Below are positions 33,406 through 41,177 of a stretch of DNA of 45,719 nucleotides, one piece after another. This DNA comes from Desulfobulbaceae bacterium (GTDB taxonomy: Bacteria > Desulfobacterota > Desulfobulbia > Desulfobulbales > SURF-16), in assembly GCA_020444175.1 (NCBI GenBank), contig JAHLLM010000043.1, forward strand, positions 1 through 45,719, given 5' to 3'. Each line of letters begins with the position of its first letter. Within the stretch, counting starts at the first letter, position 1. The translations under genes and the position numbers were made by a program. The notes under the pieces were generated by a model. That model worked only from the letters and a program-made list of their open reading frames with translations. It did not search any database and was not told the DNA's origin.

Positions 33406-34713
33406 ATGAATCAAAAACATCAAGAAAACATATTCCTCCTTCTCGACCAGGATGGACCTTTTGCCACATCCGGCTCCCCTTTGCCCGAAAGCCCCTTTTC
33501 AAAGGAAGCAAAAAAAATGGCAAAGCTTCTTGGCCGCGGCGAAGAGGCAACAAAACATCGTATTATTCGTAATCAGATTTTCGAGTTTCTTGATGTCAAC
33601 TCATTTGCTGAAATAAAAAAACTCCTCACCGACCGTAAACGGCGTGAGGAAATTGACCGAAGGGCTTATGCTCTGCTGGGCAACATGTTCGGCATAGACG
33701 GCAACGAAAGGGAAATTGTCTCCAGAGTAAACAACTATTCACGCACCGCCGACGGCGTGATACGCTACCTGCGCAATAAAGTCCTGAACAATTACAGCTC
33801 TCACATCGAGATGACCAATGAAATCGATGCATTGAGCAGCCCTGCCGAACTCCTGCTTATTGTTTTTGACGACAATTACCACATAAAGGCCCGCTTTGAA
33901 GCAAAACGCAAACTGATTCTCATGAACCTGGCAGGGTCAATTGACCAGAGGGAGCGAGAAACCAATATTGAAAACAAGTTTACAAATTTTCTCAGCTTTT
34001 TAAACGATCATGTCTGGAGCAAGAGAACAAAAATAGGGGAACTGGAAGTCGTCTATCTCCTCAGCAGCCACGAGAAAGAGAACTTCACCTGCACCAAATT
34101 TGCAATTATCAGCAGAGACAAGGCTGAAAAAATAAAACTTAAACCCGGCCAGAAACTGACACTTATCAAGCGCAGGCGCTTTTCCGCCAATGGCCGTGAA
34201 ATTCCAATTTATGTATCAATCCGCAAAAAACCGCCCGAGGCCAAGGTCCTGAAACTGCTGCGCAAGGGCGAAACAAACCCTGCTGTTGCGGTTGATGACG
34301 AACTGGGACTCATGGGCGTCCTTGAGTCCCCCCTTGACATAAAAGTCTTCCAGCGCCATTTGACGAGCAGCGCCATTAAAGCCGACTCATTCATGGCCCT
34401 GGAAGATATTTCCGACTCGCTGACCGGCGGCAAAAGAGTCACCAAAAACACCGGCAGCTCATCCAAGACCTCCATGTTCAAGTTTTTTGCACGTTTAGGG
34501 GGCATGAGGGTGGAATTTATCGTCCACACCTATGAAAGTTACCTGAACTACATCTACCAGAGGGATGTATCCCACGATGAATACGAGGTAAAAAGAATTT
34601 TTGATACAGGAGTTGCCGAGCTTCTCTTCCCCCAAAGCATTTACTTTCTCGACATGAAGAAATTAAGAGACCTGCAGCTTCGCTGGTTTCGGCGCCAGAT
34701 TGAGGAATTTTAA
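33406..34713 (+). CDS. Conserved-looking cytoplasmic protein of unknown function
   Basis: I do not recognise this 435-residue protein. It has no signal peptide or membrane segment. The N-terminal 130 residues are helical and charged (ATKHRIIRNQIFEFLDVNSF, EIDRRAYALLGNMFGIDG). The middle (about 140-300) mixes helices with strands such as LEVVYLLSSHEKENFTCTKFAIIS and a lysine-rich KLTLIKRRRFS. The C-terminal part ends with an aromatic, acidic block (YESYLNYIYQRDVSHDEYEVKRIFDTG). Coding quality (even composition, good codons, long frame) argues that it is real. It is followed after 1 nt by a membrane protein gene and then nifV, so the three form an operon. A regulatory or cofactor-related task in nitrogen fixation is possible. 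Confidence 0.7.
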   Translation: MNQKHQENIFLLLDQDGPFATSGSPLPESPFSKEAKKMAKLLGRGEEATKHRIIRNQIFEFLDVNSFAEIKKLLTDRKRREEIDRRAYALLGNMFGIDGNEREIVSRVNNYSRTADGVIRYLRNKVLNNYSSHIEMTNEIDALSSPAELLLIVFDDNYHIKARFEAKRKLILMNLAGSIDQRERETNIENKFTNFLSFLNDHVWSKRTKIGELEVVYLLSSHEKENFTCTKFAIISRDKAEKIKLKPGQKLTLIKRRRFSANGREIPIYVSIRKKPPEAKVLKLLRKGETNPAVAVDDELGLMGVLESPLDIKVFQRHLTSSAIKADSFMALEDISDSLTGGKRVTKNTGSSSKTSMFKFFARLGGMRVEFIVHTYESYLNYIYQRDVSHDEYEVKRIFDTGVAELLFPQSIYFLDMKKLRDLQLRWFRRQIEEF

Positions 34714-34714
34714 C

Positions 34715-35095
34715 ATGAAAAATTCGCCACACACACTGCCGGCGGCAGTTATCAATACTTTTTTTGTCGTCGGACTCATATCCGCCCTTTCCTTCCGCAG
34801 CCTTATGGCTTTAAAAGACTTGCAGCCGGAGATGTTCCGCCTCGTCTGGTATGTGGGACTGATCGGCTATCTCCTTTTCTTTGCCTTCCGGTATACCATT
34901 TCCATTAAGCGCAAAAGGGCAATTGCAGATTACAACCTCATACCCAAACTGCAAGAGGGGGCGCCTCTTTCTGCCGATGACCGCCAGGTGGTGAGCTACC
35001 TGCTTTCGTCTCTGCAGAAATCACGGGAAAACCTGAATTACCTCTTTATATTTGCAACCTCAGGTCTGGCTATTGTGCTTGACATCCTCTTATAG
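34715..35095 (+). CDS. Small membrane protein of unknown function, coupled to nifV
   Basis: This protein of 126 residues has three hydrophobic segments: AAVINTFFVVGLISALSF (about 10-27), LVWYVGLIGYLLFFAFRYTI (about 43-62) and YLFIFATSGLAIVLDILL (C-terminal). A basic, soluble helical stretch separates the second and third (KRKRAIADYNLIPKLQEG...SLQKSREN). The ATG at 34715 follows the stop of the preceding gene by one base; earlier in-frame codons lie inside that gene. It ends 12 nt before nifV. No family is recognised. Confidence 0.75.
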   Translation: MKNSPHTLPAAVINTFFVVGLISALSFRSLMALKDLQPEMFRLVWYVGLIGYLLFFAFRYTISIKRKRAIADYNLIPKLQEGAPLSADDRQVVSYLLSSLQKSRENLNYLFIFATSGLAIVLDILL

Positions 35096-35107
35096 GAGAG
35101 TTGCGCC

Positions 35108-36211
35108 ATGAAAGGACTCATCGACAGCACCCTGCGGGAAGGAGAGCAGACACCCGGCGTTTTCTTTTCTCTGCCCGACAAAATTAAAATTGCCACCCTG
35201 CTGAGCAAAGTCGGCATCGAGGAAATCGAGCTGGGCATAGCCACACCATATAACACCGATCTCCCCCAACTCATCAAATCCTGCCGCTCACTGCCGGCAC
35301 CGCCACGCCTTGCCCTCTGGTGCAGATGCACAGCACCCGACATCATGCACGCCGCAGCACTTGGGCCTGACGTGCTTTCGCTTTCCATCCCGGCCTCGGA
35401 TCTTCACATTATCCAAAAGCTGGAGCGATCCCGAACCTGGGCGGCAAACACACTGTCAGAGTCCGTCAGACTGGCGATCTCTTTAGGAATAAAAAACATT
35501 TCCGTCGGCCTGGAAGACGCCACCCGCTCAGACAGCAGCTTTCTGACTAAACTCATCAAAACGGCTGAAAATGCCGGAGCCCGGAGAATCAGGCTTGCCG
35601 ACACGGTGGGAATTGCCAGCCCATCGACAACAAGCCGCCTGATTTCAGAAGCCAAGTCAAGCTGCTCCCTCGAGATAGGCATTCACTCCCACAACGACTT
35701 CGGCATGGCCACAGCGAACAGCATTGCCGCCCTGGAAGCCGGCGCACACTGGGCCGACGCTACGGTTCTCGGTATAGGGGAGCGCGCAGGCAACAGTCGG
35801 CTTGAAGAGATGGCGGGCTTTCTCAGCCTGAACCACAAGCGCCCCTACAAGATAGAACACCTGCGCGCCCTCTGTCACACTGCGGCACAGGCCGCAAATC
35901 ATCCCATTGCAGACAATCACCCCCTGGTAGGAGATGCCATCTTCACCTGTGAAACCGGCCTGCACCTGCAGGGACTTTTCAAAAACCCCGCAACATACGA
36001 GCCCTATGCCCCGGAACTGGTTGGAGGATCACGAAAACTTCTGATTGGAGCAAAAACAGGAAAAAAAGCGCTGATTGAGCACATCAAGGCCATGGGGCGA
36101 TCTCTCCCTGAAGAGAAAACAAAACAGGCAATATCCATTGTCCGCAGTCTGGCCCTCAAAAACAAAAGGGCGTTGAACGATGAGGAGATACTGGCCATAG
36201 TCAATTGCTGA
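35108..36211 (+). CDS. nifV: Homocitrate synthase (NifV-like)
   Basis: This 367-residue DRE-TIM metallolyase has the N-terminal signature DSTLREGEQTPGVFFS and the downstream motifs LEDATRSD, RLADTVGIASPSTTS, the metal ligands of GIHSHNDFGMATANS and a GIGERAGNSRLEE block. Its C-terminal part is short (FTCETGLHLQGLFKNPATYEPY), as in NifV, and lacks the leucine-regulatory domain of isopropylmalate synthase. NifV condenses acetyl-CoA and 2-oxoglutarate to homocitrate, the organic ligand of FeMo-co. Its position 3 kb from the nif genes supports this role over citramalate or lysine-pathway relatives. It is preceded by GGAGAG. Confidence 0.9.
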   Translation: MKGLIDSTLREGEQTPGVFFSLPDKIKIATLLSKVGIEEIELGIATPYNTDLPQLIKSCRSLPAPPRLALWCRCTAPDIMHAAALGPDVLSLSIPASDLHIIQKLERSRTWAANTLSESVRLAISLGIKNISVGLEDATRSDSSFLTKLIKTAENAGARRIRLADTVGIASPSTTSRLISEAKSSCSLEIGIHSHNDFGMATANSIAALEAGAHWADATVLGIGERAGNSRLEEMAGFLSLNHKRPYKIEHLRALCHTAAQAANHPIADNHPLVGDAIFTCETGLHLQGLFKNPATYEPYAPELVGGSRKLLIGAKTGKKALIEHIKAMGRSLPEEKTKQAISIVRSLALKNKRALNDEEILAIVNC

Positions 36212-36258
36212 GATGAACAGCCTGTCGCAATCTCCTCCAAAGCTGACCTGCCCTCTAA

Positions 36259-36398
36259 CAGGCTGTTGAAAAATGTAGCGAGCGTAGCGGAGACAAGGAA
36301 AAATGAGGCGAAAAAGCACAGTTTACATGGAGTAAATGAGCATTTTGAGCCGAATTTTGACGCAGTATCAGCAAGCGCAGTAGTTTTTCAACAGCCTG
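36259..36398. repeat. MITE-like element with 15-bp terminal inverted repeats
   Basis: The termini caggctgttgaaaaa (36259-36273) and its exact complement (36384-36398) enclose 110 nt of non-coding sequence with words such as agcgagcgtagcggag and gagcattttgagccgaattttgac. The CAGGCTGTTGAAAAA end is a known style of intergenic repeat in Desulfobacterota. It lies just past nifV, where it would form a long hairpin in the transcript. Confidence 0.8.
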
Positions 36399-36410
36399 CT
36401 AAACTTCCAG

Positions 36411-36458
36411 TAAAAAAATAATAAAAACGCCGGAGCACCTTTGCAGGTTCCTCCGGCG
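36411..36458 (-). terminator. Rho-independent terminator for the small minus-strand genes
   Basis: CGCCGGAG (36428-36435) pairs with CTCCGGCG (36451-36458), with further inner pairing CACCT/AGGT. On the minus strand it is followed by a T-rich tract (36411-36427). It lies about 100 nt after the zinc-ribbon gene. Confidence 0.8.
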
Positions 36459-36556
36459 AAAACCTCGTAAAAACGGGTTAAAGACGAGTTCAAAGAACGC
36501 TTTCACAGAGACATCCTCGCGTATTACCGACGAGCAACTACCCCACGGCAAAACAC

Positions 36557-36751
36557 TCAGTGACACTCTTTGCCCTTTGAAATTTCATCACATTTCGGAC
36601 AATTTTTCTTGTCGCTTTCTGTCAACTTAACATATACTTCCCGACCGCACCTGCCGCAGAGCACATGTTCTTCTTCATTCGGGATAAAATCATGAAGAAA
36701 ATCATCCTGCAGCAACTCCTGAAAGCATTCGGGACATTGCACAGTAGGCAT
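36557..36751 (-). CDS. Small zinc-ribbon protein
   Basis: This 64-residue protein has three C-x2-C pairs: CPEC near residue 6, CGRC near 32 and CPKC near 52. It ends KGKECH. This arrangement should bind one or two zinc ions (or possibly iron) as a rubredoxin-like or zinc-ribbon knuckle. The ATG at 36751 is preceded by GGAGG. It lies between nifV and nifA with its own terminator, and downstream of another small gene on the same strand. Function is unknown. Confidence 0.7.
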   Translation of the reverse strand: MPTVQCPECFQELLQDDFLHDFIPNEEEHVLCGRCGREVYVKLTESDKKNCPKCDEISKGKECH

Positions 36752-36885
36752 AACTTCCCTCCTTATTGTTTGACGGCTTCATATTTATACTCCGTGATTG
36801 CCCCCCCAAACCGCTGTTGACACGAATACAACTTATCTCAATCAGGTTGGCGAATGGTCAGCTCCAGAGCTTTTTTACGAATCCA

Positions 36886-37182
36886 TCAATGTTTGATGTT
36901 TTTATATTGAAAATATATATCGTGTATCCTGCTCCGCAGATCTCTTATCCTGCCGGAGTCCTCCTTGTTGACCCAACGAGGCTCACTGATTGAATAAACC
37001 AATTTAGCCAATTCATCCAGAACCCCTTCCACAGAAGCACACCACTCATCAGTACAAATTTCTATCATTTCACCGGCCTCATCAATATCTTTTTCCAGAA
37101 GGCCTATGGACTTTTCCAGATTTGCCATGAATTCATGGTGAGCCAGGGCCATGCCTTGCTCCATTTCCATTTGTCTTTGCAT
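36886..37182 (-). CDS. Small helical protein of unknown function next to nifA
   Basis: This protein of 98 residues starts MQRQMEMEQGMALAHHEF. A perfect AAGGAGG lies 8 nt before ATG 37182, so that start is preferred over the GTG at 37191. It is acidic and almost entirely helical (FMANLEKSIGLLEKDIDEAGEMIEICTDEWCASVEGVLDELAKLVYS), with two cysteines, C47 and C52 (C-x4-C), and a basic tail. No family is recognised. It lies 120 nt downstream of nifA on the same strand and may be cotranscribed with it. Confidence 0.65.
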   Translation of the reverse strand: MQRQMEMEQGMALAHHEFMANLEKSIGLLEKDIDEAGEMIEICTDEWCASVEGVLDELAKLVYSISEPRWVNKEDSGRIRDLRSRIHDIYFQYKNIKH

Positions 37183-37302
37183 ATTGCACACCTCCTTCTA
37201 CCGATGGAACGCTTATATAATAACAGTTACCATTATTTGCAGCCTGTCAACTCGTAATCCCACAGGCAGAAAAGATATGTATGCGCAAAATCAAATATAC
37301 TG

Positions 37303-38907
37303 TCACGAATATGAATCCGAACGTTGCAGGTTATATTTCTTTACCTTGTAACCTATCTGCCGCTGCGTCAAGCCAAGCTCCCTGGCGGCCCTGGCCTGAA
37401 CCCATCCATTGCGTTTAAGAGCAGCTTCAACCTCTTCTTTTTCCATTTCCTTGAGCACGCGGCTACGCCTGTTTACAATCGGAACATCCGGCACCACGGA
37501 AGGGCCGGGAGGCGAAGGCTTCCGTCCGCTTTCGCTCCGAGCGGAAAACATATGGTCAGGCAGATCAGCAACCTGCAGCCAGCCGCTGTCACTGAGAATA
37601 ACCAGGCGCTCCATCAAATTCTGCATCTCCCTTACATTTCCAGGCCAGTCATAGGCAGTAAGAAAATCAAGAAATTCCCTGGTCAGCTTCACCTTCTTCT
37701 CATTTCTCTTATTGCTTGAGCGCAGAAAATGATCAAGCAGCAGCGGTATATCGTCACGCCTCTCACGAACCGGAGGCAAAACAAGAGGCACAACATTGAG
37801 ACGGTAAAAAAGATCATTTCGAAATGTACCGGAAGCCACAGCATCCTCAAGACTGACATTGGTTGCAGCAATAATCCGAACATCAACCTTAATTGTCTTG
37901 GTCCCTCCAAGTCTCTCGAACTGTCGTTCCTGAAGCACGCGGAGCAGTTTTGCCTGCAGAGGAAGCGGCAACTCTCCTATTTCGTCGAGAAAAAGCGTGC
38001 CGCCGTCCGCCAACTCAAAACGACCCGGCTTTGCGGCCTGGGCACCAGTGAAAGCCCCTTTTTCATGGCCAAGCAGCTCACTCTCAAGAAGATTCTCAGG
38101 CAAGGCGGCACAGTTTACCTTTATAAAGGTCTTATCGCTGCGCTTACTGGCCTGATGAATGGCCCTCGCCACCAGCTCCTTACCCGTTCCGGATTCCCCC
38201 AGAAGAAGAACCGTTGCCCTGCTTGGCGCAACTTTTTCAATACTCCAGAATATTGCCTGCATGGGCTTACTCTGCCCAATCATATAATGACGGTTATATC
38301 GGCCATGCAACTCCGCCTTCAGAGTTTTATTTTCTTCGACAAGAACCGCCTCCTTTTGAATGATTGCCCGATGCAGATTGAGAAACTGAGCGATCAGCGT
38401 TGCCAGAACACTCAGAAACCGGATGTCTTCTTCAAAGGAGACATCTTTCCCGAAAAGCCGGTCAACACTCAACACGCCCACCGGCTTCTGGGCGAGGATG
38501 ACCGGGACCCCGATAAAAGAAAGTCTTTCCTTTTTGATCTCTGAACGGGACTTTGTCCTGTTCAGAAAAAGAGGTTCACTGTGAACGTCAGGCACAACAA
38601 AAGGTGAACACGTCTGGAAAATCTGGCCGCTCACACCTTCATCGAGGTTATACACTCCCCGCTGCTCCTCTTTGACCGTCAGCCCGTAAGAGGCACGAAT
38701 GGAAAGATGCTCTCCCGTCCTGTCAACAAGAACAAGAGTGGCCCTTTCCATCCGAAGTATGTCATGGAGAATGCGAAGAATTTTAGACAGCGTTGTATCC
38801 AGGTGAACAGCAGAGCCTATAAGCTTGCATATCTCGCTTAATGCCTGCAGCTCCAAAGCTTCTATGGTTGGCTTACTGGAATGCAGCAGCGCTCCTGTAG
38901 TTGTCAT
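37303..38907 (-). CDS. nifA: Nif-specific sigma-54 activator NifA
   Basis: This 534-residue protein has an N-terminal GAF domain (about 25-175), an AAA+ sigma-54 activation domain (about 205-435) and a C-terminal Fis-type HTH ([34 protein letters not shown]). The AAA+ domain has Walker [10 protein letters not shown], the sigma-contact loop [20 protein letters not shown] and the arginine-finger region. GGGAG precedes the start. Only three cysteines are present, and the oxygen-sensing cysteine cluster between AAA+ and HTH of the rhizobial NifA type is absent, so it resembles the Klebsiella/Azotobacter type. nifL is not adjacent, so the GAF domain itself may carry the nitrogen or redox signal. 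It is divergent from nifH across 606 nt. Confidence 0.95.
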   Translation of the reverse strand: MTTTGALLHSSKPTIEALELQALSEICKLIGSAVHLDTTLSKILRILHDILRMERATLVLVDRTGEHLSIRASYGLTVKEEQRGVYNLDEGVSGQIFQTCSPFVVPDVHSEPLFLNRTKSRSEIKKERLSFIGVPVILAQKPVGVLSVDRLFGKDVSFEEDIRFLSVLATLIAQFLNLHRAIIQKEAVLVEENKTLKAELHGRYNRHYMIGQSKPMQAIFWSIEKVAPSRATVLLLGESGTGKELVARAIHQASKRSDKTFIKVNCAALPENLLESELLGHEKGAFTGAQAAKPGRFELADGGTLFLDEIGELPLPLQAKLLRVLQERQFERLGGTKTIKVDVRIIAATNVSLEDAVASGTFRNDLFYRLNVVPLVLPPVRERRDDIPLLLDHFLRSSNKRNEKKVKLTREFLDFLTAYDWPGNVREMQNLMERLVILSDSGWLQVADLPDHMFSARSESGRKPSPPGPSVVPDVPIVNRRSRVLKEMEKEEVEAALKRNGWVQARAARELGLTQRQIGYKVKKYNLQRSDSYS

Positions 38908-38973
38908 GAAAGTACTCCCTTATTAATTTAAAAAATAGCAATGGGACCTAAAGCCTTTGATTCCTTAATTAAA

Positions 38974-38989
38974 TGCAAAATACATTCCA
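38974..38989 (-). promoter_or_regulatory. Possible sigma-54 promoter of nifA
   Basis: On the minus strand TGGAATGTATTTTGCA has GG and GC at the correct spacing and a perfect TTGCA -12 part, but a weak -24 part (AAT instead of CAC). It lies about 67 nt before nifA. If real, nifA would be activated by another NtrC-type protein or by itself. Confidence 0.45.
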
Positions 38990-39193
38990 CCACCCAAAAG
39001 CGACAGCATTAACACCTCAACAACCTGATATAAAAGAAGAAAATAAAGCAACTTGCGACATTCACCCCTTTAAGCAAAAATATAAAATTACAAAAAAGTA
39101 ATTTATAGCATCCCGGCACACTACTTTTCTGTCACATAAATTTCCAGCGGAAGGCGTGCATCGTCCTACAAAAATGAAAAAACTCTTCTTTTT

Positions 39194-39209
39194 TGTCGCC
39201 TTTTCGACA
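39194..39209. promoter_or_regulatory. NifA upstream activating sequence
   Basis: TGTCGCCTTTTCGACA fits TGT-N10-ACA exactly. It is embedded in a longer perfect inverted repeat, TTTTGTCG / CGACAAAA. It lies 100 nt upstream of the nifH -24 element, the usual distance, and about 205 nt from the putative nifA promoter, so it may serve both. The rest of 38908-39513 is AT-rich with no supported gene; open frames there on the minus strand overlap these control sites. Confidence 0.82.
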
Positions 39210-39308
39210 AAACAACAACGTACCATCTCTTTTTTGTAGCCCCGACAATCTCCCCACTCCCCCACACAACAAATTGATATAACACACATTTAAAACATTT
39301 ATTCACTT

Positions 39309-39324
39309 TGGCACACCTTTTGTA
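39309..39324 (+). promoter_or_regulatory. Sigma-54 promoter of nifH
   Basis: TGGCACACCTTTTGTA matches the -24 part exactly and the -12 part except T for C in TTGC. It lies 190 nt before the nifH ATG, giving an unusually long leader of about 175 nt. No better site is closer to the gene. Confidence 0.75.
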
Positions 39325-39468
39325 ACTAGAGAAATCAAACGCACAAACTTGAACGCCATCAAAACCGAGAACAGAAAATGTGGCAACACGAGCCAAACAA
39401 GAACGAGCCATTGTCTCAAAAAAGAAAACTGACAAAATTGTAACCAAAAACACATCGTCAATGAATGA

Positions 39469-40344
<876 letters not shown>

Positions 40345-40354
40345 ACCTCACTTC

Positions 40355-40379
40355 AGGACTGAGGACTGAGGACTGAGGA
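40355..40379 (+). repeat. 7-bp tandem repeat between nifH and nifI1
   Basis: AGGACTG is repeated three times (40355-40375) and followed by a partial fourth unit (AGGA). It starts 11 nt after the nifH stop, in the 88-nt gap. Copy number could vary by slippage; it does not change any reading frame. Confidence 0.85.
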
Positions 40380-40432
40380 AATATTACATTTTTTTATGAC
40401 TATCAGGAAATAACAACTTTGGAGAATATATT

Positions 40433-40789
40433 ATGTTGACAATGATCAGAGCAATTATCAGGCCGGAGAAGGCGGACTCCATTCTTGCCGCACTTATGGA
40501 TGCAGGCTTCCCTGCGGTAACCAAGTACTCTGTGGCCGGCCGCGGTAAACAACGCGGTATTAAAATCGGCGAGGTTACCTACGATGAAATCCCCAAAACC
40601 ATGCTCATGAGCGTGGTCAAAGCCGAGGAAAAGGATTTTGTCATCGATACCATTATGTCAAACGCAAGGTCCGGAGACAAAGGCGCCTTTGGTGATGGTA
40701 AGATTTTCGTCACTGACGTGGAAGAATCCTACACCATCAGTTCAGGAGTCAAGGAAAATGGCGAACCAGCTGAGGAGGCTGCGGCATGA
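40433..40789 (+). CDS. nifI1: PII-family nitrogenase regulator NifI1
   Basis: This 118-residue PII-like protein (MLTMIRAIIRPEKADSILAALMDAGFPAVTKYSV) has the B-loop SGDKGAFGDGKIFV. Its T-loop (GKQRGIKIGEVTYDEIPKTML) differs from GlnB and lacks the uridylylated tyrosine context. NifI1 and NifI2 form a complex that inhibits dinitrogenase by direct contact when 2-oxoglutarate falls (ammonium switch-off in methanogens). The place between nifH and nifD is diagnostic. Its stop overlaps the nifI2 start by 4 nt. Confidence 0.95.
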   Translation: MLTMIRAIIRPEKADSILAALMDAGFPAVTKYSVAGRGKQRGIKIGEVTYDEIPKTMLMSVVKAEEKDFVIDTIMSNARSGDKGAFGDGKIFVTDVEESYTISSGVKENGEPAEEAAA

Positions 40790-41160
40790 AAGAGGTAATT
40801 GCAGTAGTACGCATAAACATGATGAACCAGACCAAGCAAGCCCTGACCGATGCAGGCATTGACGCTTTTTTCGCTCATGAAGCCCATGGGCGCGGGAAAG
40901 GGTTCGTCAACCCTGCAATTCTCGAGGGAGCGCAGCAAGGTTACGAGGAAGCGGCCGCTCTGCTTGGCGAGAAAGGCAAACTCTACGCCAAACGTATGGT
41001 AACGGCAGTGGTCAAGGATGATCTGGTTGACGAGGTAGTCCAGGCGATTATCAAAACCAATCAAACCGGCATGGCCGGTGACGGCAAAATTTTTGTCGTT
41101 CCTGTGGCTGATGCCATCAGGGTCCGAACTGGCGAAACCGGCGCAAAGTCAATCGCCTAA
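40786..41160 (+). CDS. nifI2: PII-family nitrogenase regulator NifI2
   Basis: This 124-residue partner of NifI1 begins MKEVIAVVRINMMNQTKQALTDAGI. It has a long insert-bearing T-loop region (HEAHGRGKGFVNPAILEGAQQGYEEAAALLGEKG), the B-loop NQTGMAGDGKIFV and the C-terminal RVRTGETG. The T-loop of NifI2 is thought to contact NifDK. It overlaps nifI1 by 4 nt and ends 17 nt before nifD, so expression is coupled in stoichiometry. Confidence 0.95.
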   Translation: MKEVIAVVRINMMNQTKQALTDAGIDAFFAHEAHGRGKGFVNPAILEGAQQGYEEAAALLGEKGKLYAKRMVTAVVKDDLVDEVVQAIIKTNQTGMAGDGKIFVVPVADAIRVRTGETGAKSIA

Positions 41161-41177
41161 TTTAAGGAGTAAACACA

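Noticed and set aside
36847-36862. Sigma-54-like TGGCGAATGGTCAGCT on the plus strand
   Set aside because: It has GG and GC spacing only, and no plus-strand gene follows; probably chance.
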